DNA of 64,000 nucleotides from Lentinus brumalis (Eukaryota; Basidiomycota; Agaricomycetes; Polyporales; Polyporaceae): NCBI GenBank assembly GCA_001792895.1, contig MARA01000006.1:186001-250000 (forward strand), in the 5' to 3' direction. Each line of letters opens with the position of its first letter. The stretch's first letter is position 1. Below, piece after piece: positions 1-11,278 of the stretch. The notes under the pieces are model-generated. The model saw nothing but the letters and a program-made list of their open reading frames with translations. It searched no databases and was not told where the DNA came from. The translations under genes and the position numbers were made by a program.

Positions 1-890
1 TCCAGTACGGTCGCGACACCAACTGTGAGCGCCATACGGGGGACAGCCGCGATGTCGTTGTTGAAGAAGCGGGCGTTCGCGAGGATAGTATCGTACGCGA
101 GCGTCTTAATACGCGTGCGCGAGGCCAGGGAGGAGCCTGTGCAAGGTTGTCAGCACGAGGACGAATGGCGCGGACGCATTGCAGAGGACGCGATCGAGGA
201 GGAGACTCACCGGGCTCGTTGAACGCGATGTGGCCGTCCTCGCCAATACCACCGAGGAAGAGCTCGATACCGCCGTACTTCTTGATCTTCTCCTCGTACG
301 ACTTGCACTCCTCGATCAGGTTTTTGGCATTGCCGTTCAGGATGTTCACTTGTGACGGCGGAATATCGACTGCAAGGGCTCTGGTCAGCATATGGCACCC
401 CGACCGGCTAGTGGGCAATACGCACCATGCGAGAAGAACTCGCGGAACATGAAGGTATGGTATGACTCGGGGTGGTCCTCTGGGAGTCCGACATACTCAT
501 CCATGTTGAATGTCACGACATTTTTGAAGCTGCAGAGGTACGACGTGCCGACGTGAGCCCCTAAGTCTTCGCAACGCAGTAGCCGGTAGTCTACTCACGA
601 GAGCTTCCCCTCCTTGACAAGCTTGATAAGGTGCTTGTACGTCGGAATGGGTGACGAACCCGTAGGGAGACCAAGCACGAACGGCTTCTCCGGTGTGGGC
701 GCAAAGTCATTTATCCTGCAACTCCAAGTCTCAGGAGGTAACCAGAGGCAATCGGGAATGCCGCGCACCGTTTCGCGATGTAGTTTGCGATGTACTCTCC
801 GACGTGGGCCGCGTTGTCGCGGATGATGAGACCTGTTCGTCGCTTTCAGCTGCGCCACAACCTGACCGACGAAAGGGGATGCATACGCAT
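1..890 (-). CDS. NAG1: Glucosamine-6-phosphate isomerase/deaminase, 3' end beyond window
   Basis: Converts glucosamine-6-phosphate to fructose-6-phosphate and ammonia, the last step of cytosolic amino-sugar (chitin-derived) catabolism. Six exons are visible on the minus strand: 890-887, 832-769, 715-599, 529-426, 369-211 and 136 to the window edge, separated by 53-74 nt GT..AG introns. The first coding exon is only ATG plus one base; splicing it to exon 2 gives the family-typical start MRLIIRDN. Seen downstream are GLPTGSSP (sugar-phosphate loop), NMDEYVGL with the catalytic-site Asp region, [15 protein letters not shown], and the start of the block [14 protein letters not shown]. About 195 residues are present; the family is usually 265-300 residues, so roughly a third is missing off the left edge. 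Family assignment is certain; the tiny first exon is inferred from frame and family match. Confidence 0.93.
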
Positions 891-1649
891 GGCTAATCAA
901 GGTCTATCGTCGGGGAGAAGCGAGTGGAACGAGCAGCTCGTAGGCTGAGGGTATGGTGTTGGGAAGAGAGAAGAGTAGATTGCACAAGATGCCAACAGCG
1001 TAGACCTTAAGGTTATGTCCAGCGTGGCTCATGGAGAAGCGTCGGGGCTGCCGACGGGCGGCGGGCTCTGGAACCTGGAGGAACCATATGCCTGAGCAGC
1101 TTCTCGAGCCTGTTCTTGCCCATATCGATCTGCGCCAGCGTGCTCAATCTGCGAGGAAGCACGCTGCCCTGGCCTCACGCTGGCAGCAACGTGCTCGTGC
1201 AGACCATGTGCGACCAGGGCAGACATCCAATCCAAGACCGAGGGTGCATCCTAGGTCTCGCCCAGCATGCGTCCAGTGCCACACACACCCAGCCTCGATC
1301 AGGTCCGGATGCTATCGGTCCGATAGCCCGCAAGACTACTTGCATATCAAGCTGCGCTAGTTCAGCTCAGTGTGCTGCCTCGGAATGTGGATGGATTGCA
1401 TAAGTACTGTACAATGACATCTGATATGAGTGGTAGGGGAATGGGCGAGTAGGTATATAAGATTATGATATCCGAAACAACAGCTGGCAGCAGGAAGTAG
1501 ACAGCGTCAAGGATGCATCGCAGGGGTCGAGAATGATTAATAGCGTGGAGGGTCTCCGGGAGCATAGCGCACTCGCAGCAAATGCGCGCACGCCTGGTGC
1601 GTGCGCATGCAAACGTCCTTCAAAGTGGTTCGTAGCGAGTCTCCCCCGA
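891..1649. other. Intergenic region between deaminase start and kinase end
   Basis: About 760 bp containing the presumed promoter of the deaminase gene (which reads leftward) and the 3' flank of the kinase gene. Short open frames here overlap each other on both strands and none resembles a known family. A tract around 1450-1475 (tatataagattatgatatc) is locally AT-rich. I see no RNA gene or repeat. Confidence 0.5.
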
Positions 1650-4499
1650 TCACGACGCGCGCGCGGCCAGCGCCTTACGCGCCTCCTCGTTTGCTTTCTG
1701 CGCCTTTGCGATGGACGATCGGACCGCTGCGGACATCCCATTGCTGGACGCACTACCCGATGTTGTCGCTGAGGACGAAGGGCGGGCATTGGCCTTTGCC
1801 GCATTCACGGCGGCCATGGCGCGCAGCGATGATCCGCTCTTCCTGGGGACCTTGGCTGACACTGGCTTGGCCGTAGAGCTCGCACGGTCTTCAACCTTCT
1901 TGAGGAACGGACTAGGGAGGTTCTCGACGTCGTTGAGGTCATACTGCGGTTGTGGCGCCTGTGCCAGAGCAGCGATTGTGATACTGGCCGAAGCAGATGA
2001 TACACCAGATGTCGACGGCACAGCCGACGTCGACGCCGCTCGAGTAATCTTCGTGCGCGCGGACCCAGACGAAGATGCCGCTGCATTCTCAGTGGCAAGA
2101 GCGGCGGAACGATAGGATGTGGACGTGGAGGATGCACGGATGGACGGGCGGCGCAGCCTCGTGGGCCGGACGGCAGGGGCTTTCTCACTGCTCGTCCTCC
2201 TGCTGTTCGGCTTTGCCTGTGTTGGTGTGGTGTCGCCATCCGGGCTCTGCCTGTCCTTCTCTCTCCGCACCGAAACACGCGGCCTGGTGTCGGTTTCGTA
2301 TCCATCCTCGCTGAGCTCTCCATCGCTATCTCCACTCTCGTCCTCCCCGTCGAAGTCGAAGATTTTTGCGAAGTTGAGCCCCACCTTCGGCGTGTCCACG
2401 AAGAGTTTCGCCAGCTCTGCAGGTGTTGGCGTTGCCACAGGCTCTCCAGTCGTGGTGAGTATGACGCCCTTCATGGCTGATGGTGCCTCCAGTTCGTCCA
2501 AAAGGTTCACCGACTTGGCGGGCAGCGGGGTCTGGAAGACAGGCAGTTGTGCAGGTGCACGCGGAGCCTTGATAGGCTCCGGCGAGTCTGCGAGACGGCT
2601 CAAAGGCGCCATGATGTTCTTCACCTCCTCGAGCGGGTTCTTCGATCGTAGCCTCCTCTCGCCAGCAGGGGCCTCAAGCGCCTTCATCTTCGCCTCGAGC
2701 TCGCACTTGACGGTCGCTAGCCTTTCCCGTTCCTGCTCAAGTTCGTTGGCCTGCTGCTGTACCCACTCCATGCGCTCATCCACCGCTCGCGCCATGGCCT
2801 CGCGTGTCTGGCGCTCCCACTCTGCCCACATGCGCGACACGTCTTCCTCCCGACGGCGGACAGCCTCCATAATTTCCTCTTCGCGCCGAGCCATGCGGAG
2901 GGCGACCTCGGCCTCCTTCTTGACCACCATGGCGCGGAGCTCTTCGTCTCGCCTGGCGATGGCCTCGCGAACATGTTGTTGTACGGTCGACTGCGCCTCG
3001 GCGATAAGGCCTCGAAGCGAGGTAAGTTCTTCATCTTTCTGCGTGACGAGAAGTGTCATCTTTGCTTCGCGCTCAGAAAGGGCGGTTTCTCGCGCCACGA
3101 GGTCGCGCTCTTTCGACAGCAGAGTGGTCTTATGCGCCTTGACGGTGGTGAGCCTACCGCCTACCGCGTGAGCTCATCGTCAGTGAAATGGGGCAACGAC
3201 ATACATCTTCTGCGTCTCGAAGACCTTCAGTGCCAAGTCGATCTTCTCGTGTTGCAGAAGTTGGGTGGCAGAGGGTCGCATTGCCGGCTGACATGGTCTC
3301 AGCACCATGCGGACATGTGGGTATGGGGCAAAACTCACGTTCAGGTTGAGCATAGATTTGATCACAGTAGTCAAAGCTGGGCTGTAGCCCTTCGGTAGAG
3401 GCGGTATGCGGCCGTTCCTGCATGCGTTGATGTCAGCGAAGCTGCCTCAACGAACTTGGGGGAGACTGCATACCGGATAAGGATGCTCAACTCCGCGTGC
3501 GTCTTCGCTTCATGGAAGGGAGGCTTCAGAGCACACAACTCGTAGATCAGGCACCCTAATGACCAAATGTCTGACTTCGAGTCGTATGCCTTTTCTTGCA
3601 TGAGCTCTGGAGACATGTAGTACGGGGTCTTGAAGGGAATATGTCAATGACACAAAGCCAACCGGCGTGAAGTCAGAAGAGACGTACCCCAACGTATGTG
3701 TTCGCGAAGCTCGCCTGCGCGAGAGCTTTGGAAAGACCGAAGTCGCCGAGCTTCACGTTATTACTCGCGTCGAGGAATACTACGCAACCAATATGTCAGC
3801 CACAAGCTGGCTATGGGTGTGGCAAATATGCAGTTTGATACATCCATGCCAAATGATCGAGAAGGGGGGTAGGCTCAAGGCAAAGCGAGGGCGTACCGTT
3901 GTCAGGCTTCAAGTCTCGATGAAGGATCTGCGGCCTCTTCTCTTTCCCGTCACCATCACCAGTCCCGACACTGCTTGTCCTCCCGTGACCGCCGTTAGGG
4001 TGGTGACAATAGGTAAGTGCGAGGAGAATCTGCATGAAGTAGTTCCAGATGGTGTCTTCCGGGATGAGTCGGTTGTGTCGCAGGGCCTGCTTGATTACGG
4101 ACGAGAGGTCGCCGCCCCCACAGTACTCCATGAGAATATAGAGTATGCCTGCATCTCGGTCAACATGTCGATCGTGGTAGCGTACGATGTGTTCGTGGTG
4201 GAGGTCCTTCAGGATATTACTTGAGGAAGGGTCGGCGGGTGGTTTCACTTTACGACAAGGAGATACTCACACTTCAGCGACAATCTGCTTGCGGTCGCGC
4301 TCTGTCATGCGCTCAAAGTTGAGCTCCTTCCGCGCGAAGAACTAGCAGCCGCCAGACTGTCAGAGACCTTGCTGACCGCTCTCCAGTGCTGGCACAGAGG
4401 ACTCACGACATCGGCCTTCCGGCGAACCTTGCGAATGATGCCGAAGGAGCCATTACCAATAATATCAAGAGGGTCGTAGAGGTCGAGCGGAGAAGCCAT
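1650..4499 (-). CDS. nimA: NIMA-related serine/threonine protein kinase
   Basis: Mitotic-entry kinase of the NEK/NIMA family. Eight exons close in one frame to 799 residues: 4499-4407, 4341-4271, 4219-3897, 3779-3688, 3628-3474, 3417-3339, 3287-3205 and 3153-1650. The kinase domain fills about residues 9-290: glycine loop GNGSFG at 15-20, VAIK-type lysine in FARKEL near 36, catalytic loop HRDLKPDN at 155-162, DFG at 175-177, then TPYYMSPE. A Gly/Ser/Asp-rich insert of about 20 residues sits just before the HRD loop. From about 299 to 460 the protein is Glu/Arg/Lys-rich with heptad-like spacing, a likely coiled coil for dimerisation. The remaining C-terminus is Ser/Ala/Pro-rich and probably disordered. 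Start chosen because MASPLDLY leads directly into the glycine loop. The last exon alone encodes over 60% of the protein. The symbol follows the Aspergillus founder; orthology is inferred from architecture. Confidence 0.92.
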
Positions 4500-5998
4500 T
4501 ACGACCGAAGTCCGGGGAAGCGGAGGCGGAGGAGGGTTAACGTCGATGAAAAGCGGCTCAGCCAGCCTCACATTCATTTCGAACCAGGCGCCTATCCCAC
4601 GCGTCACTAGCGCCTGAATGTGGTCAAAGTCACGTGGGCGCGTCTCAACGCGCACTAATACTACCTTGCCTGTCGTCTCGAAACTTGAAAGTACGAGAAG
4701 CGAGTAAGTAATGCTGAACGGCGATCTCATATACACGCGTTTGAGACATGACGGCCTCCTTCTCGTAATATGATGGCTCACTCACATCTGTACCATCGAC
4801 AAGAAGGGATCACAGCATACTTATTGAGAGGTTGCAATCGTCGCAGGCCCAGCTGGGGAATCTGTGGTCAGCCATGCCTCACAATCCATACATCGGCCAT
4901 CTATTTCAGCTCATATATCGTCTGCTCTAGCCTCAAGATCGGGCGGTCAGTGAGAGATCAACGCATGCACTGGTTGTGGCATGGACTTTCATCCTACCTA
5001 GGCCATCGCGCTGCCACACACCCAAGCTCCCAAGGCCTCACCTTCACGACAGAGCATCTTGCGTGTCTATCAAGCGATGGGCTTCTTCAGAGAAACACCA
5101 TTTGTCAATGCATCACATATTGCAAGCAGAATGTATCCGGCACCGGCCTCATCGGTCCATAGTCAGGAGCAGTCGTCTTTCGAAGTGCTGCTGACGAACA
5201 CCACTGGCACCCATCCCCACCAGTGCATTGCGCAAGCCCGTTGACAACTGCACCCAAATCCAAGCACATGTGTGCGTTGCAGATTCCGATCATGTCAGAT
5301 CACAGAGCGGAAGTCGACTGCTAACAGTACTTACCCTAGTGTTAGTCTGTGGCCGCGCAAGTTGCAGTGCGTGGCCTACTACATTTTCGCCGTCATGAAA
5401 TACAGCACTTACTGTCAACGCCTTAGACGAGCGAACATCTTCCCATGATCTTCAGCTGGAGAAACAAGTTGCATTGGCAGGTGATGCAAGGTTATAGACG
5501 ACAAAACGGAAGCTGTATAGAAGGCAGCACACCACAAGAGCAAACACCCAATCCGCCACATGACTTTGGTAGAGTCCACGAAGGACGGGACATCCGATGG
5601 CTGTCCTCGCCTGGAGAATCGCATAGCGGGAACATTGCCTTCAGGCAGTCCACTTGGTGTCATAGACATGAGTACAGAGACCGATCCCCAAGCGACACGC
5701 CACGCAGCCAGCTCGCGGCCTGGGCCCAGGATGACAGCTGAGCACAGAGGTGGCGGAAGTGTCTGGGAGAATGACTGCAGAAAGCATGTTCACATGAATG
5801 AGCGTACCTCAACTCCTCGGCAGCAAGCCCGCGAGTCCCATAGCCGCACATACTTCAACTAGCTTCAAAGCTTGCGATCATCCGCATTGTCAAGCCTCGG
5901 CCTATACATGTAGTAGGCGGTGTGGTGAGAGATCTTGTTCGCTGCGGACGCAAAATCGGAGGTGGTCGGAGATGTGATGTGTGGCAGAGACAAAGATA
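4500..5998. other. Unique flank: kinase promoter and original cyclase upstream region
   Basis: About 1.5 kb without a convincing gene. The right part (up to about 5998) is the sequence directly upstream of the first cyclase-like copy and is not repeated before copies B and C, so it is the best candidate for the ancestral adenylate cyclase promoter. A minus-strand open frame at 5415-5669 (84 codons, one hydrophobic stretch) is too weak to call. Confidence 0.5.
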
Positions 5999-6709
5999 CG
6001 TTGCAGTTGTGCGGCGGCCTGTCCTGGTTACAAGGCAGTCGCCTGGGAGTTGGAGGATGACTGGTGTCAAGGACAGAAGAAGGCTTGTGGGAGATCGTAC
6101 AACACTCCGTCTCTTACGTAAGGAGGTAATTGATCCATATTGGGTAGAAAACCGCCACCGATCAGACTGAAGGCGCGAAGCTCGAGCGCGAGGCCGCCTC
6201 TCCAGTCTTCTGTCCGTCCTCCGTGCTTCCACTTTGTTCTGTCTGCGCCTCGCCCCCCAGCTCGAGCAACGACAAGACGTCGGCGTCGACCGACCTATCC
6301 TCCACGGTCTCCCCGGCTTTGACCTCGTCGTCTCACCTCGTTTACGGACCGCACAGCATGCAAGCGGAGGCAGCAGCGTACCAGAACTATCCCACCGCCA
6401 TCCGTATCTCGAAGGATTTCTCGAACTCGATATCGCCGGAACTGATAGACCATGACTCTCTGTCGTCCCTTACTCTCGCGGAGGACTCGAATCTTGCGGA
6501 GATTGCACCATGGGCGACGCCGAACAATGGCTCAGAACCAGTGAGTTCTTCACCTCTGCCGTTCGCTTTGTCGAGAGGGCTTCAGTTGTCGAGAGGGCTT
6601 CCGAAGTCTCTGCAATGTCTCAGGAGGGCATCCTGACTGTCGGTATCTGCTCGGTGTGGTCCGCTTTCTCCGCCTAGGCATTGTCCCGCGGAGTCTGCCC
6701 ACCTGGGCC

Positions 6710-6729
6710 TGTATGCTTTCGAGCATACA
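6710..6729 (+). other. Perfect 8-bp hairpin with TTCG loop inside intron 1, copy A
   Basis: Arms TGTATGCT and AGCATACA enclose the tetraloop TTCG. The hairpin recurs in copy C (31533-31552, identical) and copy B (20189-20208, loop TTGG). The stem is unchanged in all three copies. Role unknown; it could be a structured intron element or the relic of an insertion. Confidence 0.6.
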
Positions 6730-7109
6730 AGAGACCGAAGCATCTCCGAGGCGGTTGGCGTTGTGATGCGTGTGGAACCGTATGAGTTGTCTGACGCAAC
6801 CGCGTGCGAGACGGGCGCTGCGATGACCCTTGAAAGACAGGCAATGTTGGTTGTGCTGAGGAGGTGGGCCACTGAAGACTTCACGAAGTGTAGTGCGTTG
6901 GGAGCCCGATCCCCCCTCCTCCATGCGTCTGTTGCTGATGGGAGGGGTGCTCTCCCTCATGCACCAGAGAATTCTCAGAAACTCTCAGGAAGAGTGAGGG
7001 TTGTTGGACCCCCCCCCCAGCCGGACACGACTGTGAGGGCCTGCCATTCTGGTGCGTCAGGGCTGTCGAAGTCGCAAGTGATTACAATGGCAGGCTCTCC
7101 ATTGGGCTC

Positions 7110-7313
7110 GCGGATATGGCGTTCCCGCTGAGGTAGAGTTCGCGGAGCTGTGTGAGGTTCCGGAAGAAGCTGCTTGGGAGCTGCTGAATGTTGTTGAACG
7201 AGAGGTTACACGCTCGCAGCTCCTCTATCAGGGCAAGAGGATGAAGCCTGTCCGCCGTCAGGTTGTTCTCGCCGACGTACAGCTTCTCGAGGGACGACGC
7301 AAGAGCGGAGCTG
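7110..7313 (-). repeat. Inverted fragment of the cyclase LRR exon, copy A
   Basis: The reverse complement of this stretch closely matches about 35155-35357 in exon 4 of the intact cyclase gene. It includes the codons around LEKLYVGEN and QLPSSFFRNLTQ, with a handful of substitutions. It lies in antisense orientation inside intron 1 of the truncated copy. Unit B has lost the corresponding piece of the intron. Confidence 0.85.
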
Positions 7314-10300
7314 CAGTGACGGCTTGGCTCAGATGCGTAAAGGCCTCTCCTCAGCCTGCTGCTCTCCTACAATCAACTTTGTCTGTCTGCCATGAGCCAT
7401 CGCATGGCCTACCTCGCGCATCACGCCTGAGGCAGTCAAAGCCGTGATACCCTGCTGTCGCTGGGCTTAGCGACAGCCAGTTGCGACTGCGCCCCTGACA
7501 TGACGACGAGGCTGGGGAGTGCAATAGCTCTTACTGCAGGCCGCTCGATAAGCCCCGGAGTATGAGGTGCTTTGAACACTTTGCATACGCATGCGAGAGG
7601 AGTGTCTTGTTTATCACCTAGGAGGAAGCTCCTCCAAAGGCGCAGACTCGAATGAGAAGTCGCTTCGCTAGTCTCACGCGCGAACCCCACCGCTACAACC
7701 AAGCCATATGTCGTCTTTCACAGTCACTGATCTGTCTCCTTCACTAGCCCACTCCGCCCCCGAAGCTGTCCGCGCACCGGTTCGGCTTCCCACACAAACC
7801 GTCGTTCTCGTCCTTCACCCTACCTCGACACGCCAGCACGTCGAGTATTAGCGTCTCCACCACGTCCACCGCTCGTCCCTCGGAATCGTACAGCGTACAT
7901 TCAAACGAGTCTATCCGCTCCTCCGACTCCCGCAAGAAGCCGTCGCTGAATCCGCTGAACTTCATGAAGAAGCGGTCGCGGAGCCGTCTACGCTCAGAGC
8001 CCCTGCCCACTGAGACCCCGCCGCCGTTGCCCTCGCCCGCAGCTCCTGATCTCTCATTCCACCCTACGCCGACTACACCACCGGGCTCGATATCCTCCCG
8101 CAAGGACCGGCCCCGCAGGGGCAAGAAGCTACCCTACGTGTCCCCCCCGCCTCTTCCGCCAAAGGAGTCCCTCTTTGCATTGGACACGAATCTGAACGAG
8201 ATGGACGGCATCGTCGACATGTCCGTCTTGCCTACGACCAGCGTCGATAGCAGCTCCCCGGGTAGCGGGTTCGAGTCCTCGTACCACTCGAGCTCGGACG
8301 TCTCCTCCATGCAATTCGGGTCCACGAGTACATCGCACCACAGCCTGTGCAGGCGCGGTGCCGGTTTGGACGCCGACGTGCGTGCGAAGGAAGGCGATCG
8401 CGGGATCTGGCCATGCCTGTTGCAGCAGAAGACATTGCGTTATCCAGCAACAGGACAGACAGACAATCCAGCCACAGGACAGACGGACAGGACAGGACGG
8501 AGAGGACGGGATACAGACGGTTACAGGAGGACGTTCGGGGATTCCACACCTGTACTCTGCACGCATGTCGCAATATATCTCTTCTGCCCTCCGTATGTCT
8601 GAATCCGTTTCCATGTCTCCGCAGCCCGCATGTCAAGGTACTGCCAAACAGCTTCAATTGCTCGACCCAGTAAGTACCGCTACAGCTCGGGGTGACTGCA
8701 CGCTACGCTAACGGCGCGTTCTGTCCGCCCGCCGCCCAAATGTGTGGTTAAAGACCTCTCCGCCCTTCCCCCGCCCGCGCCTCTCACGCCGTCTGCCCGT
8801 CCGCTCTCTCGTGTCGTCCGGATTGCCGACCCGCCCGGGTACTCACAGCTGCAGCGCAGCGCAGCCGAGCCGTGAGCCGTCTCGCCCCGCTGTCCGAGTC
8901 TGCAGCGCCGCCAGACTCTGCCGACTTTGACCTCAAGACCTGCCGGGACGACCGTCAGCGTGCAAAGCGGTACAAGAGCCTCGCATACTCACCGAGTCCC
9001 CCGCGCACCAGTCCTCTGTCCGATAGAGCGGGCTGACGCTGCATCCGGGAAGCAGTGCCGCCTCGACACCAGAATCGGCGCGTCAGCTTCGAACCCCCGC
9101 CGGGAAGCCGCTTCTTCGTCTGCGAACAGTTGAGTACTGCTCCAGCAACGCGTCGCCCGCGCGAATGTCTGCCAGAAGCACGAAGGTGAGCTCAAACTCT
9201 GCATCAAGAAAGGAGAATGGCTTACTCACCGAGTCAACCCGTGTACGCACGGTCTACTCACATAGGACAGTGTCCTCTGGGCTCGTATTCTGCCGTAGAG
9301 CCTGTCCGCTGCACGACGCACCGCCAGAAGCAGCACTGAAGACCCTGTCAGGGCCGAGAACCTGAAGAGCAGCAGGACGGACTGCCCAGTGCCCAACCGC
9401 GCGGATGCACACGAAGCTCACTGTTCCGAGCTTCGTCAGTAACGGGAAAAGGTGACGCGCCGCACTCACTGACTCACGGACTTGCGAGACATGCCGGTGC
9501 GGTGCAAGACCGCCCTGCCCGCCACTTTGCGTTATGAGCGCTTACCACGACAGGCCAGACCGTCCATCGTCGAAGCCCGCCTCGCGTCTTCTTTCCACAT
9601 CCAGCACCATCCCCGCGAGCCCGCCTTCATCTTCGCCTTCGCCCCTCCCGAGGCCTTCGTTGTTGTACCGAGACGCTACCATAGCGGTCGCTGCCAGGTA
9701 AGTCAATACATGCCATAGAAACGCAACAATAGTCGGTACGTACCCTCCCGTCTTCTAATATCCGCGCCTTCCAGCTATATGCGTGGTCCGGCCGGACCTC
9801 GCCGCGCTGCGAGACAAAGCTGAGGTGAGTCGACATCGTCGAGATACGGTGGGCAGAAAATAAGCAGGTACGTACCTAGGAATGCTGAGGGATAGATCTC
9901 TGGGGATGAGGATGGCAGACGGCGACGGCGACACCTGCTGCATCTTGCGGCGGCGCTCGGTTCTGGTGCCGGGAATGCGTCTGAAGAGCAAGGTCAGTAA
10001 CTCGAACACACTTCGCTGTCGAGATCGCGCGACGCGTGACGTCATGCGTCCGGAACAGGCAAGTTGCGGGCGCGCCGGACACGTACCTTGGGCGGTTTCT
10101 CCTCGTTCTCTGTTCTGGCTTGCTCGTCTTCTGCCACACGCTGGGCTTGCCACCACTTGCGCCGCTGGGAACTGCTGTGGCGCGCTGGATGCTCGAGAAT
10201 GTACCTGCGTGGACCTCTGTACCCCAGGCCAGACACGGTAAGTGCGGCGGCGGCGAAGAAGGCTGTTTCTCGTTCTGCTGAAATAATACGAGTAAGAAAG

Positions 10301-11278
10301 GATTCACTAGCGCAAGGTCCACGTACGTACCTTCGAGGACGACTCGCTCTGCGGACTCTCGAGCAGTTGCATCTCACCCAGCCATTGCTCCGCGTGGCAC
10401 AGCGCCGCACAGCTCGGGGGAATATGCCGGGTGAACGACCCCTGCGTCGAGTGCGTTCCGGCTCGTACGATGAGGCCTGAAGCCTGTCGTCACACAGCGA
10501 CATGTCTAGCTCATCGAGCGGTCAGCATACGCGCTGAGACTACAGGTGAGTGTGCTTACCGCTCTGCGCAGGCTGGAGCCGTTCAAACTCGATGAGCACC
10601 GCGTTTGCATGGCCTGGCTAGGCGGTACCCGACGGCATGCACCGACGCAACTTGTGAGCGGGTACCGACTGTAATATCGAGTGTGAGCTGACATGTTGTA
10701 CACCACAGACAAGCGAAATGACATACGCAATCGCTAAGCCACGGCCACCAACGCGTTGCGGCGCTGGCAGGGACTGGGTCACTGGGACCGCCGGAAGGTT
10801 CGTCGAGCTTTCGGCGCCGCTTCTGACCGCTGCATTGCCGCTAGGAGGAACAATCAGCACCTTGGAGTTGACAAGTACGTGCAGAGACGCGCACGTCGTC
10901 CTATGCTCACCTTTGACAGGACAGACGTGGCATGAACCTGAACACACGTCGGCATCAGCGAGCCAGACGTAGAGCACGCGCCGTGGAGCAGAGCTTCACG
11001 TCTCAGATGCTAAAATGACCAGGTAAGTCGACGAGACAGAAGAGGGTAGGCGCAACTGGGTGCTTACCACAGACAGACGACTCTGGCAAGTTCACGACCT
11101 TGAGCGAGAGGGCAGCGACTGGAGAAGACTAGTCGAGGGATGTCGACTCCCTGCGCAGCGTGCGGCTATAGTTGCTCGATGGTGAGGCCGTGTGGAGGGC
11201 GGAGGGTGGTTGGGCATCGTGGAGCGGGCGGGGACATGGTGGATAGGGAATAAGGAAGTCGTTCGACTTGGAGTCCCA

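Larger units (their letters stand above)
6358..8602 (+). pseudogene. Truncated 5' copy A of adenylate cyclase
   Basis: Exon 1 (6358-6540, starting MQAEAAAYQN) and the beginning of exon 2 (7748-8348) are nearly identical to the intact cyclase gene at 31181 and have no frameshift. At 8349, after the codons for SHHSL, the sequence switches to spacer DNA and the frame runs on through a Gln/Thr/Gly/Arg-rich stretch to a stop at 8602. If spliced and translated, the product would be about 345 residues: the N-terminal Ser/Pro-rich region without the Ras-association, LRR, PP2C-like or cyclase domains. The copy keeps the unique upstream flank, so it may still be transcribed. I call it a pseudogene because no catalytic part remains; a truncated protein that competes for regulators cannot be excluded. 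Confidence 0.8.

Noticed and set aside
5415..5669. 84-codon minus-strand frame with one hydrophobic segment, next to GT..AG-like signals and a CTAAC branch-like site
   Set aside because: Stops before the donor site and cannot be joined to the next open piece; no family match. Too short to support.
10037..10044. TGACGTCA palindrome (cAMP-response-element type), also at 22672-22679
   Set aside because: It lies about 8 kb upstream of the next cyclase leader in each unit, and a single 8-mer can occur by chance in GC-rich DNA; no cluster of sites.
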